The notes beneath the pieces were generated by a model, which searched no databases, was not told the origin of the DNA, and was given only the letters and a program-made list of their open reading frames with translations. Both the position numbers and the translations under genes were made by a program. From positions 62,001 to 126,000 of the forward strand of contig JAUXNG010000075.1 of NCBI GenBank assembly GCA_030682835.1: DNA of 64,000 nt, read 5' to 3'. Positions 55,168-64,000 of this stretch are shown here, in pieces (the first letter of the stretch is position 1; every line of letters starts with the position of its first letter). Source of the stretch: Hydrogenophaga sp. (lineage in GTDB: Bacteria > Pseudomonadota > Gammaproteobacteria > Burkholderiales > Burkholderiaceae_C).

Positions 55168-57445
55168 AGGGAATCGTGGGGTTTGCGGGGGCCGCCGCCC
55201 GGGAGGCCACCGCAGCGGCCTCGGCGAACTCGGGCGCGTGAACGTCACCGGCCGCCGCCCCGAGGGTGCGGGCCAGCACCAGCGCCTGCGCCTTGCGCGA
55301 ATAGGCCTGAATGGCCGTGCGGTTGAGGGCCAGGCCGGCGTCGTCGCCGGCGGGGTGGGCCAGCCAGGTGCCCATCACGGCCTCGATGTCGGCTGCATCG
55401 GCGATGTCGGCCAGCGCCACGCCGTCGAACTTGCGCAGCTGCCCGGCTGTGTCGCCGCTCTTGTCGACCAGCCCGATCACCGGCTGGCCCGTGCGCAGGT
55501 ATTCGTAGATCTTGGCGGGTATCTGCGTGTTGAACTGGCTGCCCTGGAACACCAGCAGCAGGTCGGCCGCCAGCATTTCGGCAATGGCGCGCCGGTAGGG
55601 GATGGGCGGCGCAATCTCGACGATGTGGCTCAGCCCGTGCCGCTCGGCCAGCGCCGCCACTTCCTCACCGTGCACGGGCGCCCTGAAGCGCACCCGCAGC
55701 GGGCGCCCGGCCAGCGCGGGCTGGCGCACCAGGCGGGCCAGGGCCTCGAAAAACTGCTCGGGGTTGCGGTCCCGGGGGTAGATGATGCCGCTGTGCAGGA
55801 TGAGGATGTGGTCCGTGGGCACGCCTTCGCGGCACGGCGGGTTGTCCACAAAGGCTTCTTCGTCGTACCCGTTCTCGATCACCAAGCAGCGCCCCGCGGC
55901 GTGCGGATAGCGCGAGCGGTACAGGTCGGCGGCCCGCTCGGTGGTGAACACACAGCGCGTGGCGTGCTGGAACACGAGTGGCTCCAGCCATCCCCACACG
56001 CGCCGCTGCAGCGCCTCGGACGGGTAGCTGCCGTTGATCATGGGGTCGCGGAAATCGGCCACCCAGGGCAGGCCGCTGCGGCGGTGCAGCAGGTAGCCGA
56101 TCAGGTGGGCCGAGGCAATGGGGTAGGTGCTCCACAGCACGCTGGGGCGCGACTGGCGAATCTCGGCCAGGCCCGCACGCACGGCGCCCAGGCACCAGCT
56201 GGACCAGCGGTCGGGCAGCGCCACGAAACCCGGGTATTTGCGCAGCACGCTCAGGTGCTTGGCCGCGTCCAGGGCAAAGGCGCGCACCACCTTGATGTCG
56301 GGCGGGATGTCCTTGAGCAGGTCGTCCCGGCGGGCTTCGTAAGCCCGGGGATGGGCCGACAACACCGTGGGCTGCCAGCCGCTGGCAGGCAGGTTCTTGG
56401 CGAAATTCAGGGTGCGCAGGATGCCGCTGCTGCCGGCCTGCGGCGGGAAGTGAAAAGCCACCATGAGCACCTTGCGCCCGGCGGGTTCCGGCTCGGCCAG
56501 CGCCCGTGGCGGCTGCATGAGGTTGCGGGCGAACTGCAGGTCCATCTTTAGGACCGAGGGCCCCCAGGGCGTGAAGCGCGGAATCTGGAATGCAGACGTA
56601 CCGGCGGAAGCCGACCCGTGGTGGGTGGTCAGCGCCGAGGTGTAGCCGGCCCGCCGGACCATGGCCACGTGTTCGGCGGAAAAATCGCGGTCGGGCACGC
56701 CGTTGGGATAGGCGAACGATCGAACCGGCGCCCGGATGATGGCTTCCAGCTCTTCCTTCGCACCTGCGATCTCGCGGTACGCCTCCTCAGGGGTGCACAA
56801 GCGCAAGATGGGGTGGGTGACCGCATGACCACCAATACCAAACCCGCGGGCATGTATGTCGCGCAGGCTCTGCGCCGACATCACCGGCACCTGGTCGGCA
56901 CTGGTGCCGGTGTGCTGCTCCAGCTGCCGGAGCAGCTGCTCCTTGATGGCCGGCGCCTGGTACTTCACCAGCTGATCGAGCTGCTGCACCGCGCGGCGGC
57001 GCTCAAGCCCTTCCCCGATAATGATGGGCGCATGGCCGGTGCTCTCCAACTGGATTGGTGCCACTCCCGCGGGTGCCGCATCGATGGCATGCAGGATGCG
57101 CTCGTGCCACATGGGCATGCCCGAAAACTGGCCAGAAGTGATGAAGAAGGTGGCGTGCGCCTTGTAGCGCTCAAGCACCGGCACCACGCCTGTAAGCCAG
57201 TCTGGATAGCCGTCATCGAAGGTAATGCAGGCCGCGCGAGGCGGCAAGCTGCCGTGCCGCAGCCCCATCAGGGCGTCTTCCAGCGGAATCACACGGAAGA
57301 GCCGCAAGGTTGCCTGCAGCACGCGCTCAAACTCCGATAGATCCAGCTCGCCGGTGGCCAGCGGGTGGGCCTGAAGGGGCACCTTATGAAACAGGAGAAC
57401 GGTGAGCTTGCCGCGCGAGAGGACGCGGAAGAAGGGGCTGAGCAT
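55145..57445 (-). CDS. polysaccharide deacetylase-GT4 glycosyltransferase fusion
   Basis: A 766-residue two-domain protein. Residues 1-~310 are a NodB-type deacetylase: LLFHKV, TFDDGYPDW (catalytic Asp pair), ATFFITSGQF and GGHAVTHPIL. Residues ~325-740 are a GT-B glycosyltransferase: VLMVAFHFPPQAGSSGILRT, WVADFRDP and VFQGSQFNTQIPAKIYEYLRTGQPVIGLV. Separate enzymes elsewhere are fused here, which would couple N-deacetylation to sugar transfer. It lies 4 bp after the O-glycosylation ligase gene, on the same strand. Confidence 0.88.
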   Translation of the reverse strand: MLSPFFRVLSRGKLTVLLFHKVPLQAHPLATGELDLSEFERVLQATLRLFRVIPLEDALMGLRHGSLPPRAACITFDDGYPDWLTGVVPVLERYKAHATFFITSGQFSGMPMWHERILHAIDAAPAGVAPIQLESTGHAPIIIGEGLERRRAVQQLDQLVKYQAPAIKEQLLRQLEQHTGTSADQVPVMSAQSLRDIHARGFGIGGHAVTHPILRLCTPEEAYREIAGAKEELEAIIRAPVRSFAYPNGVPDRDFSAEHVAMVRRAGYTSALTTHHGSASAGTSAFQIPRFTPWGPSVLKMDLQFARNLMQPPRALAEPEPAGRKVLMVAFHFPPQAGSSGILRTLNFAKNLPASGWQPTVLSAHPRAYEARRDDLLKDIPPDIKVVRAFALDAAKHLSVLRKYPGFVALPDRWSSWCLGAVRAGLAEIRQSRPSVLWSTYPIASAHLIGYLLHRRSGLPWVADFRDPMINGSYPSEALQRRVWGWLEPLVFQHATRCVFTTERAADLYRSRYPHAAGRCLVIENGYDEEAFVDNPPCREGVPTDHILILHSGIIYPRDRNPEQFFEALARLVRQPALAGRPLRVRFRAPVHGEEVAALAERHGLSHIVEIAPPIPYRRAIAEMLAADLLLVFQGSQFNTQIPAKIYEYLRTGQPVIGLVDKSGDTAGQLRKFDGVALADIADAADIEAVMGTWLAHPAGDDAGLALNRTAIQAYSRKAQALVLARTLGAAAGDVHAPEFAEAAAVASRAAAPANPTIPYDLPRQD

Positions 57446-57449
57446 GGGG

Positions 57450-58757
57450 TCACACCGCCTTTGTTGTTATGTGTTGCGCGGCGTGACGAAGTTGGTGTTG
57501 CTTCACCACTTCGATCAACATCAGGCACACATACGGAATCTGAAAGTACGCCGCACTTAGCAACGAACCCGACACAACGTACGCCAGGAGCGCTGCAGCG
57601 AGCATGTCGACCAGGTCGCCCGCCCATTGCTGTCCAGACCCGTTTTTCCGCACCAGTTTCCACACCTCACGGCGAGTGACGAACGCGTTCACCAGCAAAG
57701 CGATAAATATGAACAGCCCGATAAACCCCTGATCTCCGAGTACCTCAAACCAGATGCTGTGGGCAGCCACCCCGCTGCGGCTCAGCATGGGCGTGTCCAC
57801 AAATCCCAGCAGACCTTGGGAGTGCTTGAAAGAATCCCACACCGGATGGGATTGCACCGCGCGAAACCCCCCACCAAAGATAGGGTTTGCGACGGCAATG
57901 GCCGAGCTGACCTTCCAGGCCGTGACGCGGCCCATGAACGACGCATCCTGATCAGCCGTCTGAATGGTTTCCATTCGAGTGGACCACTGATCAGGTGCGA
58001 GCTTCACCACCATGAACACACACAGCCCCACAACCACCACACCCAGCACTTTGGATCGGCTTTTCAGCACGATCCAGACTGCAATGGCAAACAGCCCCAG
58101 CAAAGCGCCGCGCGAGTGGGTCGCAACAATGGCAAGCACCGTAAGCGGCAACGCTGCAAGGAATCCGTATCGCGCCAGCGTGCCCGCTGAATAGCGGTAG
58201 AGGTAGTAAAGAAGCGGCAGCACCATCAGCAGGACCAGCGCAAGGTGGTTGTTGTCCCCGAAGCTCTTGATAGCCTGTGCGTTGTGACCGCCGCCGCTGG
58301 CGATGAACTTGAGCCCGTCAAGCGCCCCATGAAAACTCACGGCCAGCGCCACCATGACCACCAGCGCGTGGATGCGGAACCGGCTGGTTGCCAACATGGG
58401 CATAAGCACACAGAACAGGGCCGTTTTGGTTAGGTTGCCATACAGCTCCCAGTTGCGCGCAAGGCCCGGGTAGGCCAGAAGAGCCACGAGCAACCCATGG
58501 GCGACAAAGAGACCAAGAAGAACGGTGGTCCGGGTTGGCGTGAACCGCATAAACGCCGGCTCTCTTTTCATCATCAACGCAGCCAAGGTGACGATCGCAA
58601 ACAGCTGCACGTAACCCAGGCCTGCCATGAATCCGTAAAGGTAGTAGCTGATGGCGATCAAGCCCGCCCACCCCCACAACAGGTAGCCCGCAAAAGGAGC
58701 CATGAAGGACAGGGGGACCGCCAAGAGCAGAAAGCCAAATACCAACAGGTCACGCAT
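57450..58757 (-). CDS. putative O-glycosylation ligase, exosortase A system-associated
   Basis: A 435-residue membrane protein (about ten helices) of the O-antigen ligase/polymerase family, exosortase A subgroup (TIGR03097-like). ATHSRGALLGLFA with its conserved Arg, the periplasmic loop around AVANPIFGGGFRAVQSHPVWDSF, and the C-terminal helices match. The ATG at 58757 has a GGAGGT site eight bases upstream. It overlaps the end of a 60-residue membrane protein gene by 8 bp. Likely transfers or polymerises the exosortase-linked glycan. Confidence 0.88.
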   Translation of the reverse strand: MRDLLVFGFLLLAVPLSFMAPFAGYLLWGWAGLIAISYYLYGFMAGLGYVQLFAIVTLAALMMKREPAFMRFTPTRTTVLLGLFVAHGLLVALLAYPGLARNWELYGNLTKTALFCVLMPMLATSRFRIHALVVMVALAVSFHGALDGLKFIASGGGHNAQAIKSFGDNNHLALVLLMVLPLLYYLYRYSAGTLARYGFLAALPLTVLAIVATHSRGALLGLFAIAVWIVLKSRSKVLGVVVVGLCVFMVVKLAPDQWSTRMETIQTADQDASFMGRVTAWKVSSAIAVANPIFGGGFRAVQSHPVWDSFKHSQGLLGFVDTPMLSRSGVAAHSIWFEVLGDQGFIGLFIFIALLVNAFVTRREVWKLVRKNGSGQQWAGDLVDMLAAALLAYVVSGSLLSAAYFQIPYVCLMLIEVVKQHQLRHAAQHITTKAV

Positions 58758-58932
58758 GTGGTGCACCTCCGGTACGCTTGGCGCTCTTGGGGTCCACCCC
58801 GGCGTCTTTCTCGGTACGGTAGGCAAAGAAGCCTGTGCCCTCTTCTTCACCCTTCGCGTGCACGCGCCAGACCTTGAGCAGCAGGATCAGAAAAAGGCCA
58901 AGTTCGACCAGCAGAATCGCGCCTTCGATCAC
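58750..58932 (-). CDS. small single-pass membrane protein
   Basis: A 60-residue protein with one transmembrane helix (about residues 4-22, GAILLVELGLFLILLLKVW) and a charged cytoplasmic tail. GTG start at 58932 overlaps the upstream glycosyltransferase stop as GTGA, and its own end overlaps the O-ligase start by 8 bp. The precise coupling on both sides makes it likely real and probably an accessory subunit of the ligase. No known family. Confidence 0.7.
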   Translation of the reverse strand: MIEGAILLVELGLFLILLLKVWRVHAKGEEEGTGFFAYRTEKDAGVDPKSAKRTGGAPHA

Positions 58933-60098
58933 GCCACACTCCTGAACAGATCGAGCTGACCCTGGGTGGTGCTGTCCCAGGAGAAGGTTTCGGCATGCGC
59001 GCGCGTGGCTTCACGCGGGGGCAGTGCCGCCTGCAGCGCACGCCAGGCCACCGCGAGCGAAGCTGCGTCGCGCTGCTCCATCAACACCCCCGCTGCGGGT
59101 GTGCTCACCACCTCGGGCGTGCCCCAGATGTTGGTGGCGATCACGGGCGTGCCGCAAGCCATGGCCTCCAGCAGCACATTGGCCCAGCCTTCGCGGCTGC
59201 TGCACAGCGCCAGCGCGTCACAGGCGCTGTACCACCACTTCAGCTCGGCTTGCGGCACCACCCCGGCCCAGTGCACGCGGTCTGCCACGCCCAGGCGCTG
59301 CGCCAGCAACTCCAGGTTCTTACGCTCCGGGCCGGACCCGGCCACCAGCAGCTTCACGCCTGGCAACTCGGTCAGCGCCTCGATGGCGATGTGGTGTCCC
59401 TTGCGTTCGATGAGGTGCCCCACCGACATGAGATAGGGGCCCTGCACGTCCAGCCCCAGGCGCTGACGCGCCACCTGCCGCGACTCGGGCACGAAACGTT
59501 CAAGGTCAACGCCGTTGCGCAGCGTGTGCAGTTTCGACGCGTCGGCACCCAGGTCGCGCAGGGTATCCATCAATGCCCGGCACACGCCGATCGACGCACT
59601 CGCCTGTTCGGCGGTCTGCAGAATCAGGCGTCGCGGGAACGGGTATTCCGGGATCAGGTTCAGATCGGTGCCGCGTGCTGTAACCACGAAGGGCTTCTTC
59701 AGCCAGCGCGAGAGCAGGCCGGCGGCCACGCCGTCGGGGTAGTAGTAGTGCGCATCGATCAGGTCAAAGTCGAAGCCTTCGCGTAGCAGCCGACGCAGAG
59801 TCGTCAAGGCGCCCAGCGCCATCGCATAGGGCGCCATGTTCATCCCCACCTTCGGCAGCAGCAGGTAACGCGGGTGGTACACGTCCACCCCGTTGCGGTG
59901 CTCGTGCGGCGGTATCGCCGCGAACTGCGCGTATTCGCCGAAGCGTGGCGAGGTGGACGGGAACCAGGGCACCGGCGCCACCACTTTCGCCTGCACCTGA
60001 CCGGTCTTGAGCAACTCGCGCAGCCGCGTCTCGACAAAGATGCCGTGAATGGGCTTGACCACGCTGGGGTACAGCGATGAGAACAGCAGGATTTTCAT
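58929..60098 (-). CDS. GT4 family glycosyltransferase
   Basis: A 389-residue GT-B enzyme. N-terminal MKILLFSSLYPSVVKPIHGIFVE, the middle MSVGHLIERKGHHIAIEAL and the C-terminal REGWANVLLEAMACGTPVIAT motif are diagnostic for GT4 with an E(x7)E-type donor site. Substrate unknown. It precedes the 60-residue membrane protein and follows wecC by 50 bp, within the exopolysaccharide operon. Confidence 0.88.
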   Translation of the reverse strand: MKILLFSSLYPSVVKPIHGIFVETRLRELLKTGQVQAKVVAPVPWFPSTSPRFGEYAQFAAIPPHEHRNGVDVYHPRYLLLPKVGMNMAPYAMALGALTTLRRLLREGFDFDLIDAHYYYPDGVAAGLLSRWLKKPFVVTARGTDLNLIPEYPFPRRLILQTAEQASASIGVCRALMDTLRDLGADASKLHTLRNGVDLERFVPESRQVARQRLGLDVQGPYLMSVGHLIERKGHHIAIEALTELPGVKLLVAGSGPERKNLELLAQRLGVADRVHWAGVVPQAELKWWYSACDALALCSSREGWANVLLEAMACGTPVIATNIWGTPEVVSTPAAGVLMEQRDAASLAVAWRALQAALPPREATRAHAETFSWDSTTQGQLDLFRSVA

Positions 60099-60148
60099 GA
60101 AGCCTTGCAGGGATTCGGGGCGAAGGGAATAGTGCGCTGCGGATCAGC

Positions 60149-61369
60149 TCAGCGCAACACGCCCTTGGTGTCGATCACGACCTTGTCCTTGACGATCTGC
60201 GGGTCGATGTCCTTGAACTCGTCGTGGTCCACCAGCAGCAGCAGGATGTCGGCGCGCTTGAGCACGTCCTTGAGGTCGTGCAGCGGGAACGGTGCCTTTT
60301 CCTTGGCCACGTTCGGGTCGCAGGCCATCACATTGCCCACATTGGCTTCCAGCAGCATCTTCACGATGTCCATGGAAGGCGACTCGCGCAGGTCGTCGAT
60401 GTTGGCCTTGAAGGTCAGGCCCAGGCAGCCGATGACCGGCTCGCGGAATCGCTCGGCCTTGGCACGCACCTTCTCGATCACCCAGTGGGGCTTGGCGTCG
60501 TTCACCTCGCGGGCGGTGCGGATCAGGCGGGCCTCTTCCGGTGCGCTGGACACGATGAACCAGGGGTCGACGGCGATGCAGTGGCCGCCCACGCCCGGGC
60601 CAGGCTGCAGGATGTTGACACGCGGGTGGCGGTTGGCCAGGGAGATGGTTTCCCACACATTGATGCCCAGGCGGTCGCAGATCACCGAGAGTTCGTTGGC
60701 AAAGGCGATGTTCACGTCGCGGAACGAGTTCTCCACCAGCTTGGAGAGCTCGGCCGTGCGGCTGTCGGTTTCCAGGATGGCACCGTTGCAGAAGGTTTTG
60801 TAGAGCGTGCGGGCCTTGGCAATGGCCGCCTTGGTGGTGCCGCCGATGATGCGGTCGTTGTCCACCAGCTCACGCAGGATGTGGCCGGGCAGCACGCGCT
60901 CGGGGCAATGCGCGGTGTGCACCTTCCCCGCCAGGTCCGGGCGCATCTCGGCAATGATGGCCTCGATCACCTCGGTCGTGCCCACCGGCGAGGTGGATTC
61001 CAGGATCACCAGGTTGTCTTCGCGCAGGTACGGGGCGATGGCACGGGTGGCGGCCTCCACATAGCCGAGGTCGGGTGCCTTGGGGTTGCCGTTCTCTTCC
61101 TTGAAGGGCGTTGGCACGGCCAGAATGAAGGTATCGCCCTCTTCCGGCGTGAGCGAGGCGCGCAGGTTGCCGCTGTTCACGGCCGAGCGCACGAGGATGT
61201 CCAGGTCGGGCTCGATGATGTGGATGCGGCCCGAGTTGATGATGTTCACCGCCGACTCGTTCACGTCCACACCCAGCACGGTGTGGCCCTTGGTAGCCAG
61301 CATGGAGGCGGTGGGCAGGCCGATGTAGCCCAGGCCCATGACGATGATTTTTTGCAGTTCGCGTGCCAT
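60149..61369 (-). CDS. wecC: UDP-N-acetyl-D-mannosamine dehydrogenase
   Basis: A 406-residue nucleotide-sugar dehydrogenase that oxidises UDP-ManNAc to UDP-ManNAcA. The NAD site GLGYIGLPTASMLA (about 12-25), ESTSPVGTTEV and the catalytic Cys region GPGVGGHCIAVDPWF are present. The ATG at 61369 immediately follows the wecB stop codon with no gap, so the two are coupled. The product is a building block of the polymer. Confidence 0.95.
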   Translation of the reverse strand: MARELQKIIVMGLGYIGLPTASMLATKGHTVLGVDVNESAVNIINSGRIHIIEPDLDILVRSAVNSGNLRASLTPEEGDTFILAVPTPFKEENGNPKAPDLGYVEAATRAIAPYLREDNLVILESTSPVGTTEVIEAIIAEMRPDLAGKVHTAHCPERVLPGHILRELVDNDRIIGGTTKAAIAKARTLYKTFCNGAILETDSRTAELSKLVENSFRDVNIAFANELSVICDRLGINVWETISLANRHPRVNILQPGPGVGGHCIAVDPWFIVSSAPEEARLIRTAREVNDAKPHWVIEKVRAKAERFREPVIGCLGLTFKANIDDLRESPSMDIVKMLLEANVGNVMACDPNVAKEKAPFPLHDLKDVLKRADILLLLVDHDEFKDIDPQIVKDKVVIDTKGVLR

Positions 61370-62509
61370 TTATGAGTTCCCTTTCATGTTCAAGATGTTT
61401 TCAACGATGCGCTGAACGGCCTTGCCGTCGCCATAGGGGTTGTGGGCGCGCGACATGGTGGCGTAGGCGCTGTCGTCCTGCAGCAGGCGCCGGGTCTCGC
61501 TGACGATCTTCTCGCGCGAGGTGCCCACCAGCCGCACCGTGCCGGCGTCCACCGCTTCGGGCCGCTCGGTGGTGTCGCGCATGACGAGCACGGGCTTGCC
61601 GAGCGAGGGCGCTTCTTCCTGCACGCCGCCCGAGTCGGTGATGATGAGATGCGAGCGGTCCATGAGGTACACGAAGGGCAGGTAATCCACCGGGTCGATC
61701 AGGTGCACGTTCTTCAACTGGCGCGCCGCCAGGATCTCGGCCACAGGCTGGCGCACGTTCGGGTTCAGGTGCACCGGGTACAGGATTTCCACGTCGGGGT
61801 GCTCGGCGGCAATGTCGGCCAGCGCCATGCAGATGTTCTGGAAGCCCTCGCCGAAGTTCTCGCGTCGGTGCCCCGTGACCAGGATGAGCCGGCGCGCGGG
61901 GTTGAGAAAGGCAAACCGCTCCTGCAGCGTGCGCTGGGCGGCCTCGTCGTGGCGCAGCTTGTGCACCACGGCCAGCAGCGCATCGATCACCGTGTTGCCC
62001 GTGACCAGAATCGACGCCGGATCGACTCCCTCGCGCAGCAGGTTGGCCTGCGCGGCGGTGGTGGGCGCGTAGTGCACATCGGCAATGGCACCCGTGATCC
62101 GGCGGTTCATTTCCTCGGGGTATGGCGCCAGCTTGTTGCCGGTGCGCAAGCCGGCCTCCACATGGCCCACCGGCACCCGGGCGTAATACGCCGCCAGGCT
62201 GGCCGCCAGCGTGGTGGTGGTATCGCCATGCACGAGCACGAGGTCGGGCTTCTCTGCCAGCAGCACCGGCTTGAGCCCGGCCAGGATGTTGCCGGTGATG
62301 TCGAACAGGTCCTGCCCCGCCTTCATGATGTTCAGGTCGTGCTGCGGCTCGATCTCGAACAGCTTGAGCACCTGGTCCAGCATCTCGCGGTGCTGCGCGG
62401 TCACGCACACCACGGTGTCGATCTGCCCGGCCTGCGCCTGCAGACCCTTGACCAGCGGCGCCATCTTGATGGCCTCTGGGCGGGTACCGAAAACAACCAT
62501 GACCTTCAT
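61370..62509 (-). CDS. wecB: UDP-N-acetylglucosamine 2-epimerase (non-hydrolysing)
   Basis: A 379-residue epimerase that makes UDP-ManNAc from UDP-GlcNAc, the step before wecC. The start [20 protein letters not shown] at 62509 is the family N-terminus and overlaps the upstream stop as ATGA; a long upstream frame is spurious. [48 protein letters not shown] are signature blocks. Confidence 0.96.
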   Translation of the reverse strand: MKVMVVFGTRPEAIKMAPLVKGLQAQAGQIDTVVCVTAQHREMLDQVLKLFEIEPQHDLNIMKAGQDLFDITGNILAGLKPVLLAEKPDLVLVHGDTTTTLAASLAAYYARVPVGHVEAGLRTGNKLAPYPEEMNRRITGAIADVHYAPTTAAQANLLREGVDPASILVTGNTVIDALLAVVHKLRHDEAAQRTLQERFAFLNPARRLILVTGHRRENFGEGFQNICMALADIAAEHPDVEILYPVHLNPNVRQPVAEILAARQLKNVHLIDPVDYLPFVYLMDRSHLIITDSGGVQEEAPSLGKPVLVMRDTTERPEAVDAGTVRLVGTSREKIVSETRRLLQDDSAYATMSRAHNPYGDGKAVQRIVENILNMKGNS

Positions 62510-63720
62510 TTGGAAAACTCCCTGGTGAGTGCCTCGTAAACGGGCTTGTAATTCGCGACGCTGTTGCGCCAGTTGCGCACCGACTCGACAAAATGCCGGC
62601 CGTTGGCACGCAGGGCGGGCCAGCTGTCGGGGTGGTTGAGCAGGTCGAGCAGGGCCTGCGTGAGCGCCTCGGCGCTGTCGGCCTTGAACAGGATGCCGGT
62701 CTGCCCGTGCTGCACCAGCTCCTGGTGACCGCCCACGTCGGACGCCACGAACAGGTGGCCCTGCGCCATGGCTTCCAGTGGCTTGAGCGGCGTCACCAGC
62801 TCGGTGAGCCGCATGGAATGGCGCGGATAGGCCAGGACGTCGATGAGGTCGTAGTAGCGGCTCACCTCGTGGTGCGGCACGCGGCCGGTAAAGACCACCC
62901 GGTCCGTCAGGCCGAGGGCCGCCACCTGCGCCTTGAGGTTCGCTTCCTGCGGGCCGCCGCCCACCAGCAGCAGGCACACATCCGGGCGCGCCTGCACGAG
63001 ACCCGGCAGGGCCCGCACCAGCAGGTCGAGACCCTCGTACGCATAGAACGAACCGATGAAGCCGATGACGGTGCGCCCCTGCAGGCCCCAGCGCTGCTGA
63101 AGGGCCGCATCTGGGGACTGCGCCAGCTGGAAAGCGCCCACGTCCACCGCGTTCGGGATCACCGTGACCTTGGTCGCTGGCACGCCCCGCCCGACGATGT
63201 CGGCGCGCAAGCCTTCACAGATCGTGAACACGTGCGCGGCCTGGCGGATGGCGTGCGTTTCGAGGGCGCGCGTGAGACGGTACCGCGGGCTGTCCTCCCG
63301 GGTGCTGCCGTGGTCCACGGCGGCGTCTTCCCAGAAGGCACGGATCTCGTACACCACCGGAATGCCCAGCAGCGCCCCCACCTTCAGGGCTGGCAGCACG
63401 TTGAGCACAGGCGAATGCGCGTGGATCAGGTCGGGCTGGATATCGCGGGCCACGGATTCGATGCGCTGCGCAAGGCGGCGCATGAGCGCCAGTTCGCGCA
63501 CCACAGGCCACCGCCCGCTGGCCCCTTCCACCGGCTCGGTGCGGTGAAATAGCAGGCCGTCCACCTCGTCGGCAGCCGCCTTCACGACCCCCTGTTTGGG
63601 TGAGGTGAGGTGGTGCGTTTCCCAGCCGAGCGCGCGCTGCTCGCGCAGCAGCGCGGCCGTGCGGAACGTGTAGCCGCTGTGCAGGGGGATGGAGTGATCC
63701 AGGATGTGGAGGATTCGCAT
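62506..63720 (-). CDS. exosortase A-associated GT4 glycosyltransferase
   Basis: A 404-residue GT-B enzyme. [21 protein letters not shown] is the typical start of the exosortase A-associated subgroup (TIGR04063-like), and [32 protein letters not shown] holds the donor-binding motif. ATG at 63720; the longer frame upstream is spurious. It is the gene before wecB and follows the truncated glycosyltransferase at the right edge by 19 bp. Likely extends the exopolysaccharide repeat. Confidence 0.87.
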   Translation of the reverse strand: MRILHILDHSIPLHSGYTFRTAALLREQRALGWETHHLTSPKQGVVKAAADEVDGLLFHRTEPVEGASGRWPVVRELALMRRLAQRIESVARDIQPDLIHAHSPVLNVLPALKVGALLGIPVVYEIRAFWEDAAVDHGSTREDSPRYRLTRALETHAIRQAAHVFTICEGLRADIVGRGVPATKVTVIPNAVDVGAFQLAQSPDAALQQRWGLQGRTVIGFIGSFYAYEGLDLLVRALPGLVQARPDVCLLLVGGGPQEANLKAQVAALGLTDRVVFTGRVPHHEVSRYYDLIDVLAYPRHSMRLTELVTPLKPLEAMAQGHLFVASDVGGHQELVQHGQTGILFKADSAEALTQALLDLLNHPDSWPALRANGRHFVESVRNWRNSVANYKPVYEALTREFSK

Positions 63721-63739
63721 GAAAAGAGAGACCGCTGGA

Positions 63740-64000
63740 TCAGCGAGGAGAAAACAGCTGCTCGTAACGAGGCAACATGGCCTGCAGGCTGAACGTGGCA
63801 AGGGCGTGGCGCCGGGCGGCCTGGCCGTGGACGCGCGCGACGGGTGAGTCGCTGAAGTAGCGCCACAGGGCATCGGCCATGGCGGGCGCGTCGCCCCTGG
63901 GCACGAGCGATCCCGTCGCGTTGTCGGCCACGAGCTCCGGGGTGCCGCCCACGGCGGTGGCCACCACTGGCAGGCCGACCGACATGGCCTCCTGCAGGGT
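63740..64000 (-). CDS. GT4 glycosyltransferase, 3' end at the window edge
   Basis: The last ~87 residues, open at the right edge. LQEAMSVGLPVVATAVGGTPEL is the GT4 C-terminal donor motif (E(x7)E-type) and the tail ends YEQLFSPR. It resembles the exosortase/EpsH-associated sugar transferase (TIGR03088-like), but too little is visible to be sure. First gene of the minus-strand block seen here. Confidence 0.7.
   Translation of the reverse strand, partial: TLQEAMSVGLPVVATAVGGTPELVADNATGSLVPRGDAPAMADALWRYFSDSPVARVHGQAARRHALATFSLQAMLPRYEQLFSPR

Overview
The window is about 67-70% GC and looks like a Burkholderiales chromosome, probably Comamonadaceae (Hydrogenophaga-like). The clues are the rlmE-ftsH-folP-glmM block, the ppk1-sixA pair and the very GC-rich, tightly overlapped operons. 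I infer this from gene content and order; no 16S rRNA or tRNA gene is visible.

Region 1 (1-20.7 kb) is mostly housekeeping. It holds the 3' end of a cyclase-like gene, a hybrid sensor kinase, sixA and ppk1, a DOMON-like protein, a DUF1343 (NamZ-type) protein, a GNAT acetyltransferase, glmM, folP, ftsH and rlmE. A divergent YhbY RNA-binding protein, an M3 oligopeptidase, a DUF4124-glutaredoxin protein, rpiA, pyrD and an FAD oxidoreductase follow.

Region 2 (20.8-39.3 kb) is accessory to the exosortase A (XrtA)/PEP-CTERM protein-sorting and exopolysaccharide system. First comes a tightly coupled HPr-rel-A cassette: a twin-arginine secreted protein, a PqqD-like protein, an HprK-related kinase, a nucleotidyltransferase and a trypsin-like protease. 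Next are prsT, prsR and prsK (lipoprotein, sigma-54 regulator, kinase), the priming sugar transferase, a ligase/polymerase-like membrane protein, a PLP decarboxylase and an acyl-CoA ligase. Divergent from these are an acyl carrier protein and two alpha/beta hydrolases.

Region 3 (39.5-50.4 kb) holds a PEP-CTERM protein with a candidate sigma-54 promoter, a PaaK-like adenylate-forming enzyme coupled to an AHL-synthase-like acyltransferase, a FemAB/CelD-like acetyltransferase and UDP-glucose dehydrogenase. It ends with a beta-helix secreted protein and a large lipoprotein. Two long non-coding stretches lie here.

Region 4 (50.4-64 kb) is an exopolysaccharide assembly cluster read on the minus strand. 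From the right it has two exosortase-associated glycosyltransferases (the first cut by the edge), wecB, wecC, a GT4 enzyme, a 60-residue membrane protein and the exosortase-associated O-glycosylation ligase. It continues with a deacetylase-glycosyltransferase fusion, a DxD protein, a Wzx-like flippase, another GT4 and a broken TupA-like gene.

Reading them together: wecBC and ugd supply UDP-ManNAcA and UDP-GlcA, the glycosyltransferases and flippase build and export a polymer, PrsK/PrsR control PEP-CTERM proteins, and a separate acyl-activation module prepares an unknown acyl or amine group. XrtA itself, the chain-length determinant and the outer-membrane exporter are not in this window.
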